From Strix aluco (lineage: Eukaryota > Chordata > Aves > Strigiformes > Strigidae): DNA of 64,000 bases. The notes beneath the pieces are model-generated. The model worked only from the letters and a program-made list of their open reading frames with translations. It did no database searches and had not been told where the DNA came from. Positions 13,013 through 26,960 of the stretch are shown here, in pieces (positions within the stretch are counted from its first letter, which is position 1; each line of letters begins with the position of its first letter). The position numbers were made by a program, and so were the translations under genes. The stretch covers positions 14,624,365 through 14,688,364 of the forward strand of contig NC_133946.1 in assembly GCF_031877795.1 (NCBI RefSeq). The letters run 5' to 3'.

Positions 13013-13952
13013 GGGTAGTGGTCAATACTTCAAAGACTAATGGCAGCTGGTTACGAGGAATGTTCCTCAGCGGCCACTACTAGGGCAATATTGTTTAGCA
13101 TCTTCATCAGTGACTAAATCTAAAACAGAGTGCATCCTTACCAGCTTCATGGACGACACCACACTGTGGGGAGCAGTTGATATGCTGGAAGTCAGGGCTA
13201 CCATTCAGGGACACCTCAGAAAGCTCAAGGAACGGGCCAACATGAGCCTCATAGAATTGAAAGACAATGCAAATTCTGGAAGAAATACCCCATGCAAAAA
13301 TACAGGCTGGGAACCATTTGTCTAGAAATCATCTCTGCAGAAGGGGAATTGGGGGTCGAGTTTAAATGAGTTCCTGTGGCAAAGAAGGTCAACCACCTAC
13401 TGGTCTGCATTACCAAGAATGCAGCCAGCAGGTCAAGGGAAGGTGCTCAGCTACACCTGGAGTACTGTGTCCAGTTTTCAGCACTCCATTATGAAAGAGA
13501 TTAACTCCTGAGAGTCCAGAAGAAGGGCCCTAATACGGTCAGGAGCTGGAAAAAATTATATAGAAGAGGCTGAAGGAACAGTATTTAGCCAGAAGGGAAG
13601 ACTAGGGTGGGATCTAATTGCAGTCTTCCACTACCTAAAAACAGGTCACAGAGAAGATGGAATCAAACTCTTCCCAGAGCAAAAGGATGAGATGCAATAG
13701 TCACAAGTTGCAATAATGGAAATTAATGTCAGATATGAAGAAAAAAAAAATTATGCAGTGGTTGCAGTTAACAACTGGAACAGGCAACCAGAGGGCCTGT
13801 GGCATCTCTATCTCAGGGAATTTTTGCAACTCAGCTGGATAAGGCCCTGAATAACCTGATCTAACTTTGAAGTTAGCCCAGCCTAGAGCAGGAGGCTGGA
13901 TTAGATGACTCCAGATGTCCCTTCCAACAGTTTTTCTGCAATTATATGAACT
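13013..13952 (+). mobile_element. CR1 non-LTR retrotransposon, 5'-truncated and decayed
   Basis: CR1 is the dominant LINE of birds. Its ORF2 encodes an endonuclease and a reverse transcriptase. This copy enters within the reverse transcriptase, at a 'VVVN' stretch upstream of the conserved SGVPQGS-type block, which is now scrambled. The catalytic FADD box follows, readable as FMDD at 13146-13157. Farther on, remnants of the thumb region appear ('LEYCVQF'-like near 13457-13480 and 'GDLI..YLK'-like near 13609-13643). The 3' part shows the hallmark CR1 tail: 'AAGGCCCTGAATAACCTGATCTAAC' region at about 13840-13865, then 'GGATTAGATGACTCCAGATGTCCCTTCCAAC' region to 13931, and finally a worn version of the ATTCTATGA terminal octamers ('CAATTATATGAA'). 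Frameshifts, stops and an A-run at 13740-13750 break the frame in several places. The 5' end is approximate because divergence hides it. The copy is inactive. Confidence 0.9.
13110..13325 (+). pseudogene. CR1 reverse-transcriptase fragment
   Basis: This is the longest surviving piece of the CR1 ORF2 frame, 71 codons. It includes the polymerase motif C region with FMDD at residues 13-16 in place of the usual FADD, followed by a 'TTLWGAVDMLEVRATIQ' stretch that matches the CR1 pattern of a DDTKLGG turn and an amphipathic helix. The Ala-to-Met change beside the two Asp residues, the missing N-terminal palm and finger domains and the downstream stop show that it is dead. The ATG at the start is an accident of decay, not a real start codon. 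Confidence 0.8.
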
Positions 13953-14439
13953 AGCAGAAAAAGACAAGTGACCACATAAAAAATATCATTAGTCTACCAT
14001 ATAAATTAATTATTTACTTATTCCTCAATTACAGTGTGCTCTTTGGCTCTCAATTTCACAAAGGGTATTTCAGAACTAGAAATAGTCCCTTCCATATAGA
14101 AAGTGACTGATTACATTAGGACTCTTCTGCCTGAAAGACAGAGTGTAGTATGATAAGGTTACAACATCATGAGTGGCATGAATAAAAGCAGATAGGAATC
14201 AGTTGTTCACTTTTTCCTAATACAAGTACGAGGGACTATAAAAACAAAGTTAAAAAAACAAACAAACAAAAAAGGTGGTCTTCTTACAGTTGAATGTTTT
14301 TCAAGCAAGGGCACACTGGCACCCCAGCACCTAACACTTAAAAAAAGAAATACACTGCAAGTTACTAAACAAACACACAACATGAGGTTCAGGAATTCTG
14401 AGCTGAAAAACAGATGCTAGGAGAAAGCCGGGTTAGAAA
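13953..14439. other. Short unique interval between two CR1 pieces
   Basis: No gene. It contains an A-rich run with CAAA units at about 14250-14271. It lies between the younger CR1 tail and the older CR1 tail fragment, and no target-site duplication could be recognised by eye. Confidence 0.5.
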
Positions 14440-14555
14440 TACCATACATGCTCTTCCTGTTCTTATTCTATGCTGGGGTTTATTTCTACTGTTGCATAAA
14501 GGATACTAGGCTAGATAGATCCTTGGCCTTAATCAGTGCTGTCATTCTTACGATA
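14440..14555 (+). mobile_element. Ancient CR1 3'-tail fragment
   Basis: The segment GGATACTAGGCTAGATAGATCC at about 14501-14522, followed by 'TTGGCCTTAATCAGTGCTGTCATTCTTA', matches the widely shared amniote CR1 3' end, which reads roughly 'ATACTGGGCTAGATGGACCATTGGTCTGACCCAGTATGGCNGTTCTTATG'-style in older subfamilies. Only the last 100 bases or so are recognisable. It differs from the 13.0-13.9 kb copy, whose tail belongs to a different subfamily, so the two are independent insertions. Confidence 0.6.
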
Positions 14556-17500
14556 ATGTCTTGCAAGGTTCCTAAACCTGTGTTGGCCATCCAATCATTG
14601 CTCTGCAACTTCTGAGAAAAAGAATTACCTTCATATGATGGTCAGAGTCCTTTGAGTTCTTTATGAGAGATTCCCGTAACACACACACATGCATGGCAGC
14701 TGGATATCTTACAAAACCTAAGCCACAGGTAGGATTTTGCTACCATGTTCTGTGATATCAGACCATCTCATTTATTTAGATAAATATTTTTATATTACAG
14801 AAACACCTGCAGAAAAGTATGTGAAACATCAGAAGATGCAGCCACATGAATAAGTTTCATAGAGATATGCTGATTTATATGAGACGGAGATCTATCTGAG
14901 CCATGGCTTAGATCAATAAACCCACCTTATAATAGATGTTCTGCCACAGCAGTAGAGCATATACCCAACAAACCTTATAGACAGACGACGAAACATGATT
15001 AAATTCATGAAGCAAGTCAAAAGATCACACCAAGTACTGAATGTATGCAAAACCAAAGCTCATACCAGTTAATATACAACTCTTGCCACTTTTATTTTAC
15101 ATTATAGTGTGATCAGGCAAAGTTGTTTGTTATAGATGAATAGAGTTGATTATTGTTGATTACAGATGTACTAATTAACTCAGTTTTATTTGTTCCAAAA
15201 CTCTATTAATAATCAATTCCAAAAGATCTGGGCAGCCATGTGCAATCTGACATAGTTTTAATCACCAACAGAGGAAAATTTAGCAGTCCCTTCAGAAAAT
15301 AATGAAGAGACAGGAAAAAAAAAACCAAGAAAAACAAACCTTTGGCAGAGAACAAGTGTACCTAAAATAGGCCACTTTTCAGTCTAAGCAGCTTGCTAAT
15401 CACCTTAACCATCCTGACAATTTAGACAATGAGGATTTAGAGTTCAGCCCATAAAACAATGTTTAAATGAGAGGTGCAAAATTGTGCCAGAGCTCTTTTA
15501 TAGATGAGCCAAGGAGGCTGTGCTTGTGCTTTGTAGAAAAAGAATATTTAAAACTTGCCCAGATGTATACTGTTCTGGTTTAAGTGAGCAAACGTTGCCA
15601 CTGAGAATCAATCATAAGCCTGGAAACACCTTTCCGTTATCCGTGAAAGGACCAACAACATAGGCACAGTTAGGAGTTAAACAGGGAACGATTACTTTGC
15701 TGTTATATGGTAGTTAGGGTTATGCCAGCATCTACTTTTCAAACACTCATGAGCCAGAAACTTACAATAGAGCCATAAACATTCTCTCTAACCTGAGACT
15801 AAGCTCTATCTTGAGATCTTATCTCTTTCACCATTTCTGGACAAACATGCACACAAACTGTTCAGTTATGCATGTCTGAAGAGAAAAAGAAGTTTATTGC
15901 ACTGAAAAGCTTTTAAAGATTTTTATCTTGGGAAAAAAAAATAGTTCTGGCATGAAAAAAGGCCCTTGGCAAAACATTAGTCCATAGTCCGCTCTACTAT
16001 CTGTTAGCATTTCCAAAGAGAAGCAAACAGTCTAGTTAAGCTACTGAGATTTCTGTAATCGCAGTAACATTTTCCTCTCAAATCTTCCAGGGGGATTTCA
16101 CAACCCAGGATAGACATAGTAATTTATTACTCTCAAAAACTACTTTTTTTTTTTTTTTTAAATGCCTGTACAGAAGTGTGCATGAACACTCATTTCCACT
16201 CTATCAAACCTAGGTATTCTATCCCAGAATTTAGTAAACCAAATAAGGTTTGACCTAGTGTTCATGACAGCATAAGTTCTGAGCCAGATATAAGTTGAAT
16301 AAGCTGATCCTGTAAAGATCCTTGAAAAGTAAATACAAGGAAGCAAATGGCAATGATTCAACCTGTATATTTACTGCATGTTGTCTTGATTTGGTTTTTC
16401 ACACTAGTTTGACCCATGTATAACTCTAGGTACTGCAAAAAACTGCACTATGCCTTGCAAAGTCAACTCTGCTTCTGCAGTATCCTTTTACTCACCATGT
16501 TATCACATGGGAGAAACAAAACACAATGAAATAAAACACCATGCAAAATCCTCTCACCTCTCAATCACCTACAGGACCATGTCCTCAATCTGATGATACC
16601 TCTATTTAAAGTATGTCTTCTTTAACAAAATCGCATCAAAATAAAAGAAGGTACACAGGAGACAATAAGCAGTAAATGCAGCTGATGTTAAGCTATTAAT
16701 GGGACACAAGACTGAAGAATCTCACTAAATAAACAGCAAGACTGAGATCCAGTGCCCAGTGAACTGAATAGGTAAAGTCATGTGGAAGGCACAGAAGGCA
16801 CAGAAACCTGTGTCTACTGCATGACTATGTTACCTCTGTTTAATGATGAAAGTAACTTAGGGTATGAAGCAGGCTGCTTGTGCAAGAGACCTCACTAAGT
16901 CTGTCTGTCCTTTCACACGTCTAACCTCTCCCTAAATTATGCCCCTTCATCCACTTCCCTAATTCACAGCTGAGAGGAAAATTTATTTTCTGAACATATG
17001 TCCCCGACATTCTGCTTATCGTGTGATAGTTCTTAATGTACAGGATGTTGGGGTTTGGGGAAAGACCTTTGAAATCAGTGAAGCCACTCGCATTCTTAAG
17101 ATCAACTATGTATGTGCTTTACTGTATAGGGCCATATTATTTAGCATCTTGGAAGATTAAGCCTCTTTGTAAGAAGCTGATTTTCCCCTTCAGTCACACA
17201 AGAGTGAGGCAAAATAACATGGAGGATGTAAGATGACAAAAGATGCTCTGGGTTGACTAGAAAAATGCACCTAGACCAATGTCTTATGCTTTCAGAAAAC
17301 AAAAACACAAGGTGAAAGCATATTTAGGAAAGAGGTGAGGAACAGATGCTCTAAGACATTTCCTCTTCATCTCCAACTGCTATGCCTATAAACCACTCAA
17401 CTTCATTTATGTTCTTTAGAACAGCAACCAGAAGTCCTGCAGGTTCTGAAACTCCCACAGAAGGAAACCGATAACGTTTCCAAGCATTTTCCTTGCAAAT

Positions 17501-20500
17501 TGGATGCAGAATAATTTCTCTTTTAGTAATGACTGATGTGGGCAGCCCTTGAACTTTCTAGGAGGTGCTAGAAAAGACCCTTCATCAAAATTACATCAAG
17601 CAGCATGGCTAAAGAAAACAGACATCTTTGCTTTCGTCGCTGCCATTATTCTGTGCTTTTTCACATGAGAGGGCAGCACAGATGCCTGTCTGACTGCCAC
17701 CGGTTCACAGATCCAGCCTACAGATGCTAGTCCTTTTTAGCTTCACTCAGACTTATTGTGATTCTGAACAGTTGATGGTATGTCCAGCCAACCGTGCAAT
17801 TTCTGACAATTATTAAGAATTTTATAAGCAAACCAATGTGTGTTTATTGTAATCCCAGTATTAATGGGCTCTGAATTTCCTTCAGCCTCTATAAACTATA
17901 ATAAACACGAAGAACAAATACCAACCAACAACGCAACACTACAGAGACACAAAGAAGAATTTCGAGATAGAAGCCAAATAGGTGCCAAATATCATTCAGA
18001 CACCAAAGAGGAACTGGTGGTCCCTGTATGGATCATAGCCTAACCATCCCCAAAATGTAGATGTCACAGAGTTGGAATGCAGCTGTCTAATTCAACAGAG
18101 AACAGTTTAAAACTGGAAAAGAGAAAGAACACTGTGCCAACTAGTGACTGCAGGGCAGTTTAGACAAGAAAATGTAATCACAAGAAAATGTAAATCCGGC
18201 TAGAATACCAGGACGAAATGCCTCAGTATTTACAAAGAATGCCACAGGATCCACGTGGACAGAGTTCCATTACAGGCCCTGTTTCACATGTGCTCATCAC
18301 TATATAGAAATGCAGTGAGGGAATGCACACGTAATTACTTGCAACCACTCATTTCAGTGATTTACATAACAAAACATTTACCTGGAAAACTAGTAACAAT
18401 GCACAAATACACGGGTGCTTAATTTTATGTGAAACAACTTATTTTTACTGAAGATTTCGTTCATCTTTGTACCAATGGTCAGGGTTAGAATCCTACATCT
18501 TTCCTAGGTAACCTTTCCTTATACTTTCTTTGAGTTTCAGAGTTGCTGACAGAATATTCCATGCAAAAGTTGGAAACTGAAGAAGCACATTTTTTGTGTT
18601 TTTATAAAAATCAAAAACCAGCTTTACAATAAAGGTTACACTTTATCAGTCCACAACACTGCAGCAGAGGTAACGAGGACTGTCAAATAAACCATCTGAC
18701 TTCCCCCACCCTCAATAATGGTTTATTACACATCCTTGTCTAGCATGAAATAATTCTGTGAAAAATAAACCAAGCATGAATCTTATTTGGGTTACAGAAA
18801 GGTCTGAATCATTTATAACTGAATTAATTGCTAGAAAGGCTTATGAGCAGCTAATTAGTAATATTTGTATTTGGATCTGCCAGTTGGCCCAGAACTGAAA
18901 ATTAATATTAGTTTCGACATAAAGACTGTAGTGTTCACAGATAAAAAACATTCAATCAAAATCAAGAATATCCTTGAGAATTACTGTCTTGAATTGAACA
19001 TGCCTGATAACTGGCCAGATAGTTCTATTAGCCAAAACTGCCTAAGATATTTCCCAACTGCTGATTCAGAAACCGATTCTGCATTCCTCATACAACATCC
19101 TAAAGTCTTGATTTGTGGTTGCACTCTATGAAGTCCTGAAAGAGTGGGAGGAAAGAATGGTGCCACACATGAAACCTATATAGATGCCACCAAGCTGTTC
19201 ATTTCTGTCCTTCAGACTTCCACATGACTTTTGAGGACTTCATTTTCCCCACTCGGTGTTCCGCTTTTCCACAAGCAGTAAATGTGTTTCAAACTCATTT
19301 GAATTACCTTGAGAACTGTAGTAAATTCTTCAAATCACCAGATAACAAAAGCAGTATAGCAATGTACTGTATCTGATGTCCTGCAGAAGCATCCTTTCAA
19401 AGACCATTACGGAAAACACACATGTTCAGTCAACACTGTTTACAAGATGGAAACATGGGCTAGGATGTGGCTATACCACAGATAATGGCTTCCAGTGGGA
19501 CAGTATCACTCTTCAGTTATTCTTCTTTCCTCCACATCCTCTTCTCAAGCTGAATGTAGCCCATCAGAATGGGGCAACAGAGGAAATTCTGCAATTTCAG
19601 GAAAAGGAATGTAGTTTTGAGCTGCTTCTATGACTGAGCAAAGACTGCTCCCTGGGAACCTCGTATCTCCTTTGACTCGTCATCCTCCCACCACCCAAGT
19701 CTGACAAGACTCAGCCCAAAATTAAATATGAGAAGAGAAACAGAGATGGAGAAACACAGAAAGAAGCTACCACAAAATAAAAGGGAACGAATAGACATTG
19801 ACAAAAGCATTCAGTACAATCAGAAAATTATGTGTGAGGCAAGCATCTCTTAAGGAGTTATTCTGTAGCTCCTAGTCAGAATACGTATTTTGAGAGTTAT
19901 GGCAATTTTAAAGTTTTTCACTTAATAGAAAAGCAAATAATTGCATAACATGCCAAGGCACAATTCTGGGCTGTCCTCAGGCATTCACACTCCTGGACTG
20001 TGTGTTTTTCCTCTTTCTTGAATGATTTTTAACAGTGAGCTGTATTTTAAATGTATTCTGTGTTTACTGAAGACTGTGCTCTCTTTTAGGTTGCAAACTT
20101 GAGAAGCTGTACAGCCAAAGGGCTTTTTCAGAAATTCAAAGTAACATATTTTGCCTATGGAGAATGCATTCACACTTTCTGGAAGTAAATTACAACAATA
20201 TCCTATATAATTAAGAGCATAAACTTTAATGTATTTGTACCGGTAAGGAATACTAGAAAAGGAAGACAGTGGAACATTGTGTAATGCTTAGAGGGGTATT
20301 TGAAAGCTTTTAAGTTAAGCATCATTTAAAACAGATTGTAATTAAGGATTTTCCTTTTTTTTATTACATATTAAGGTCTCTAAGAGCGTAACTTCCATAA
20401 ATAGTCAAGAATAAACTACATTCAGACCTATATATAAGCACATTTCTTGGCACAGACAAATGAAAACTGTGATTGCTGACATCTCTTTGAAGGAAGATTT

Positions 20501-23500
20501 TCCTTTTTTTTTTTCATCCCAGCCCTTGTTTTATTTATATGGCTCTGCACACTTTTTTATTTTTAATTATCCTAAGGAAAAGAAGGGGTGGAGGGAAAGA
20601 GATCTTTGTTTTCCAACTGAGACAGTGAAATACATTCCAAAGCTGCTTTTGTTTTTAATTTACAGAAGCTCTCATGTCTAATCTACTAAGCCAACAAATA
20701 ATCTGTTTGCCAGGTTTTACAAGAGAGTCATGAAAAGTGCATACAATTGCTGACTTTATTCTTTTTTAGGATACGGATTCATTCTCTGCCATAAACTTGA
20801 AAAGATCCTTTTGGAGAACTTTTCACAATGAATTTATTTTTAACTATGCATTTTGTTTCCCAGGAGTTATTTAATTTTTACACAGTTACTTGAGTATCTT
20901 TGGCTCTCTTGTTCTTGGTAACAACAAAAGCAGTGTGTTTGCCTATCTGAAAGATAAGATAGCTATGTCTGTACCCTTGCTCATGAAAGCAGCTGTTTAA
21001 AAACAGAGAAGGGTATCGAGAAATGTGTTCCCCACTGAAAAAAAGGTACAGAGCAGATGAGCACTCCCACATATTTCCATACACAGGAAAAATTACATTT
21101 TTCATCCTTCTGCTCTTTTAGAATAACCCTGTATCCTACTCTTCCTAATATTTAAGGTCAATCTCAGTGTTTAAAAACTTAACGTGTATCCTGAGATCCA
21201 CCAAGAAATTCCATGAGGTTATGGGGGAAAAATTGGAGAGAGCAGGACAGCAACACAAAAATATAGTGTCTCTACACTGCTGTAAATATCTTCTGACAAA
21301 TTCATGTATGTAGGCAAGGCAGAAACATTGTTTTGCAGTGAGATTTTTGGATGGTATGATCTACCACAAGGAAATTTCTTCTGGTGCGGAGGAGTATGCC
21401 ACCAGATTTTATTTACTTCCCTCCTCTCCGTTCTGGTACATCTCCTCCACTAGACAACTATAAATCTAGCACAGCAGTATCAATGAACTTGAAGGATGGA
21501 AAGAGCACTCACTACTGAGCTACCTGCCAGCTTCCCCAAAATTGAGTTTTGCTGGGATTTTCAGAGGCGATGCTGGACATTATGTTTCTCTGGAGATGCT
21601 CATTTGTCCCTCTCCTTCTCTTAAAGGATACAGGGCTTGAACTACACTGAAGCTAACAACACAACTAGTATAGCTCTTGCCTTTAAAAATGGCCAATTTA
21701 TTGATGTTTTAATTAAGGGTATTTAAACTGTACTTACAAGTGGAACTTACACTGGAGAGAAAAGGGATCAGGATGAAAAATGTTCCAGATAAAAAAACTC
21801 TTCTGCTCCAAGATGTGCATCCTACCTTCTATACAGTTACTCCCTCCACAAGCACTAACCAACCCTTTCCACTTCATGCACATTCCCAGAGCACTGTGCT
21901 GAATGCTGTGAAGATCCTGGCTATATGACTTTGGATAGACCTGAGCAAAGAAAGTGAACAAGGAAACACAAAGAGACTTCAAATAGACACAAAACAATGG
22001 CTAAGACAACCTTTTTAACATGCTAGACATGTGAACAAGAATTTGGGGGAAGTGCAGAAGTATTACTAACAATTTAATTGAGCTCACATCAATTTTGTTT
22101 GCAAATATATATGAGGGATGTTTGGAGTCCCAGCCTTTGGGACGTAGTCTGTAACTTACATCAACTAGAAAAAAAGGTATCCATTGTCTACCAGCTGTAG
22201 GCAAATGGCTTTGGCCACAGATCTTACTGCAGAACTGTGGGTGAAGCCAAATACAGCATTCTTCAGTTCAAACCAAAAAAATTTTAATTATTTGTTTAAA
22301 TATCTTCAAAGATACACTAGTAAATAGAATTTCACGGGCATGAGTCGATTTTAGATACATTGCAGAGTGAGCAGATGAAAATCTCACCATTTAATTTTAT
22401 GGCTATGAATTCTCATTTCATTCAAGGGTTTTATTTTACCAAATACCTTCCATCTACTTTATTCATGCTGAGTTCTGTATTACTGTACAAGTCAACCCAC
22501 TCTCATGCTAGTCAGACAATAAAGAGATATTCTGTGCTAGTGAGTTTCAGAACTTAGATTTTCATGATTTTTTAAAACCATCATAACAGATGCAGATTCT
22601 CAAATTTTGTTAAGCAATTTCTTGAGAAAAAACAACCCACAATGCAGAATCAGAATTTTTTCTTAATTTATCCACTTACACTATGTTCACAAGTCCCTTT
22701 TACTCAAAGAGATTTATAATCTGTATTCACCGGGTCCTTCTTGTAGAACCATCAGTGACCCTTCACAAAGTAACTCCTTTCTAAAATCTCCATCTCTCAA
22801 ATACTTTCCTCAACTCTCTTGACTGAAATAAGGAGATGCAAATTCCTCCTCAGACCCCCATATTTTTATGGAGGAAAACCCCCATTCAAAGTAATTTGCA
22901 CCTAGGACAGCATGAAGCCAGAACATGAGCTTAGGTATCTACCCTCCTTCTCCCTTTACCTCCACAGCAGAGCAGCCTCAAACAGCGTTGATGCCTCTGG
23001 CGTAAGGAGAAATTGCCAGAAATGTCTCTTAATGAAGGAGAACTGTGGCACAGGGAGAGTCAAACTATAGGTTTAAACATGAACAACTCAAAATACATGG
23101 CATTGACACCATTCCCTGTAAGTATGTGATAACTGAGAAAACTTGCATTGTCCTGCAGTTCCCCTCCATTGCATCCTTCAACCAATGTAGTGCAGTAAAA
23201 TTAGATGGTATGATTACAAGAAACTGGTTTGCAGAAAAAATTAGTTTTCTATCACATGCTGCCATTAATGATGCATTTGACAGTAGTGTTCAGCAGCTCC
23301 CAGGCCACACTCATATCCAAAGACAGTTTAAAAAAGTAATGCAGCCTCCCCCCTCCCACCCACCGCTCCTGGACAGGCTGCTGTGCCTTTCATTTAAATT
23401 TTTTTTTTCATCTTCTGCCTTTACATACCCCTTGAGGCACATGTTCTCCAAAGTGAGAACCACTCAAATATAGTTTACATTACCCCACAGAACATTATAA

Positions 23501-26500
23501 AGAGGCAAGAAAATTGTCAAGCAAGGTGACAAGATTCACACCAAAAATCATTTTGTAAACTCTCTGAGATGTTGTCACAACAAATCCAGAGGAAGAATTC
23601 TACTTCCTCAGCAGCCAATAATGGAGAAGGTGACAGGAGAGCAAAAAGGGAAGATGAAGACTCCCACATGTGCTTGGGATGCTTTTCAGATCCTCAGCTT
23701 TGTCTATACTTAGGCTGCTAGATGATTTATGATCACTAGTCTCTATTGCCAGTGCAACTGTTCACTTCAATTCTGCATGTTCCTTGATGGGTTGGTTACA
23801 TTTTCACAGATGCTATCATCACACTTTAACTGTAATAATCATCTGTTTGAATTGTGCTGTTACTATACTCTGCTGCCAGCCAGCTCTTCTGTACTGAAAT
23901 GTCCAATGCTGATGAACAGTGCAACTGCCTAGAAACTCCTTTCTTAAAACGTTTCTTAACTGAGCGCTGCTTTGTAGGGAGTGATTATTCCTAAAACCTG
24001 ATGAGAGGAAACATGATGGAAAGAACGAATGCCCAACAAAGGGGCAAATTAGGGTATGGACAGACGACTGCAAACTACAGTTAGGACTGCTTAACAAATT
24101 CCTACTTACTAGATGAACTGTATTAATGGACCACAGCATACTTCTGGTTCACTGCTACTGCAAAAGAAAGTAGATTACTTTAAAACAGTTGTAGTTTGAA
24201 TCATGACATTGTCCTACGTAATACCTCTTACCTTGGAATTACAGTAGGTTAGAAGCATGCACATCAGCAATTAGCAGCAACTTCTTAAACTGTGAAAGCC
24301 AAATTACTTGCCTCTCCCTGTTCTCTAAATTCCTACCCCAATTTGTTGCAAACCAGTGCTGGACCACGATATCCATTATTCTAAACAAATAAACAGAAAC
24401 ATAATGTCAATTTTTCAGCTGCAAGTTGTCATCCACAGCAGTCAATGGGCCTAGATCAACAGCAGTGTTTCTGCTTGTAAGATGACACCAAGGAGCACAT
24501 GCCTGCGTCTGTGCTCAGGCCTAGTCTCCCCAGTCATCCAGATGTATTTTTCCCAAGGTACCTACTGGAACACAGTGTTCCTCTCTCCTCCTGCACCAGA
24601 TTTCCTTTGCAAAGAGAATCCAGGTGCACAAGGGGACTGTGCATCACATTTCATTTGACTCCCAGTTAATTTGGGAATGCCTGTGTCCTGGAGCACAAAC
24701 ACAGCCAGCAGTATCTTGAAAAAAACTAGCCAATATATTCAAGGCTTTGAGGTTTATTAACATACGAGAGACTGCCAGCTCTGACTGGAAATTAAGACAT
24801 TCAGCCGTGCTCTACAGAAAATGAGGTGGGCACAGGAGATGGTAGATTACAGAATTTCTGTTGCTTTATTTTACCATGACCTATTTCACTCTGAGATCCC
24901 AAACTTTGATTTAAGTCCCCCATGCTCAGCACTGTATTTTATTTCTGCAGATCCACTAATTGACAATGTTTAAATGAAACCAATCTCCTCCCACAAGTAT
25001 GCACAGAAGTCCCCAAAATTATTTTAGAACAAGAAACTGGACACAACAGCCTCAAGCTTAAAAAAGAGTTGTAATCAGGAAGGATAGTCTCATTCAGATA
25101 GCATCTAACATTTTAGAAGATCAAGTACCAGACAAAGTTGGCTGCAGCTCTCAAGCTTTTCCATCAGAAAGGATTTCTGCCTAATACTAGGAATTCAGTA
25201 CATACTCCTACCCTCCAGTGAGGCATGAGAACAGAGCTGGACTCTCCTTTACCTCTCCTTCACTGACATGGATGCTCCTGCTAAGCCAAAGGAATATTGT
25301 GTCATGTGAGGCAGCACGTGAGTAGAGAAAGGAAAGGAATTCTGAGGCTCTTCATTAGAAGAAACCGATGAATACTTCCGTGTCTACTAGAGTACAATCA
25401 AAAAAGAGCTGTACATGTGAGAGTAGGCCAGAGAGGACAGAGTACATTGGGAACAAATGATAAAAAACATCAGCTAACCATAAAATTTACTCTTTTTTCT
25501 TTTTTTGTAACCTTTTGTTCACTCTTCACTCAAACTCTTTAAAAACTTACATCCCATGGCATTTTTATTATCTCAGAGTTTAACCAACTGATCATGCTCT
25601 CACTGTTTCTGAAATACAGATGTTATCATTTAGTGATCTTTTTTAGAAATATATTCTTAACATTCTTACATACTTGCATAAGAGTACGTTTCTTCATGGC
25701 AATTAATATTTTAAAAGTGTACAGTAGCTTAAAATCCTGTTTAAACCACAGAATGTACAGCATGTGGACAGTGACAGGACAAACGCCTCCATGCTACTCT
25801 CACCTACTGTTTATCATTCCATGTTTTCAAATGCTGGTTTCTCCACTGAAAGTTATAAAGCAAGTGACAGTTCTGAGAAGCTCATGGTTCTGCACAGATT
25901 GTTAAATGTTCACAATCACCAGCACAAAGTTTCTGAGGATCCTGTTCCCCTACATGAAAACTCCTTCCAGCTGAGCCAAAGAGCTGTCCCATCTTGACTT
26001 GGACTGAAACTACTGAATTCTAAATATGAACAAGTAGCTATGAATTATTACATTGAGTAACATCAAAGAACCTAGAAAGTAAGCAAATTAAGCAGGTACT
26101 ATACAACATATCATAAGACAAACAATATAAACTGAACAATAGAAGGTTAAGAATCGGTCAAGCTTCTCACAAATATTTTCCTCATTTTAAAATCAGAATT
26201 GTTGCTTTTTAATCTTAGGAGAGTTTAAGGCCATGACACTCTCTGACACTTAATGGGAAGCCAACTCTTTTTTTAGCTTGGATAAGAAGGGCACTGCTGT
26301 GCCACTTTGTTGCCCATGTGAAAACGTCTAAGCAAGGCACAGAGAAATCAGTCTTCCTGCTTTTAAACACCACTCTCATTAACAAAAGCATCTGGAGCTA
26401 GTCTGGTCAAAACCCACACTTGAATCCCTCTTCTCTCACCCTCAGCTACTAGCCACCACCTTATCAGTGGTACCATTACAAGCACCACAATTATTTAGTA

Positions 26501-26754
26501 AGCTAGTTCACTGAAAAGATCTGTCTTAAAGTAGTAGGGTTGAGATGGACCACTTGCTTTGTTTCTTTAACTGGGGACAGCTCACTAACCCAGGTTACAG
26601 CAGCATACAGCAATACCAGAGCATGAATTTATGTCTGTTTTGACACTGAAGCGAGCCCATCCAGCAACTACACTTTCCACATACTCTAAGGAGAGGCTAA
26701 GGGGGTGTAGGAGAAGTTTGCATACTAATTAAAACAGAACATTGTATTTTTATA
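14556..26754. other. Unique AT-rich sequence, no gene seen
   Basis: Twelve kilobases without a recognisable exon, RNA gene or young repeat. A T-tract lies at 16144-16159. Open frames such as 18865-19131 (+), 19376-19633 (+), 23045-23473 (+) and 25594-25905 (+) have overlapping frames on the other strand or low-complexity composition, and no family signature. The 142-codon frame at 23045-23473 is the longest. It includes a Pro/His-rich and Phe/Ser-rich end that comes from pyrimidine tracts, which argues against coding. Confidence 0.6.
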
Positions 26755-26960
26755 AAATCTATTCACTTAGCACTTAAAACACTTTGCACATTACATCAAA
26801 ATACCCAGGACACTACACTGGAGACCATTCACTACTTTGACAGGGTAACTAATAGCAGGACCCTAATCTACTCAGTAAATGAGTCCTCCAAAGTGTAGAT
26901 AGGGAAACAGAGCACAGAGGAATGAAATTCCTTGAAAACAGAAATAGAGCAAATGACAAA
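26755..26960 (-). mobile_element. Possible MIR-like SINE relic, minus strand
   Basis: The stretch near 26896-26936 (AGATAGGGAAACAGAGCACAG and following bases) parallels the reverse complement of the MIR core, where a 'GATGAGGAAACTGAGGCACAGAGAGGTTAAGTAACTTGCCC'-type run is typical. The upstream part at 26765-26800 (AGCACTTAAAACACTTTGCACATTACATC) fits the region ending in the 'AGCGCTTTACATGTATTA' type sequence. Divergence is large, and a chance match cannot be ruled out. Confidence 0.4.

Noticed and set aside
17660-17690. GAGAGGGCAGCAC as a possible CTCF site
   Set aside because: Two or more key core positions mismatch; much weaker than the site at 54,170.
23045-23473. 142-codon frame (+)
   Set aside because: Its end is built from pyrimidine tracts (Pro/Phe/Ser runs), a minus frame overlaps it, and no domain is recognisable.
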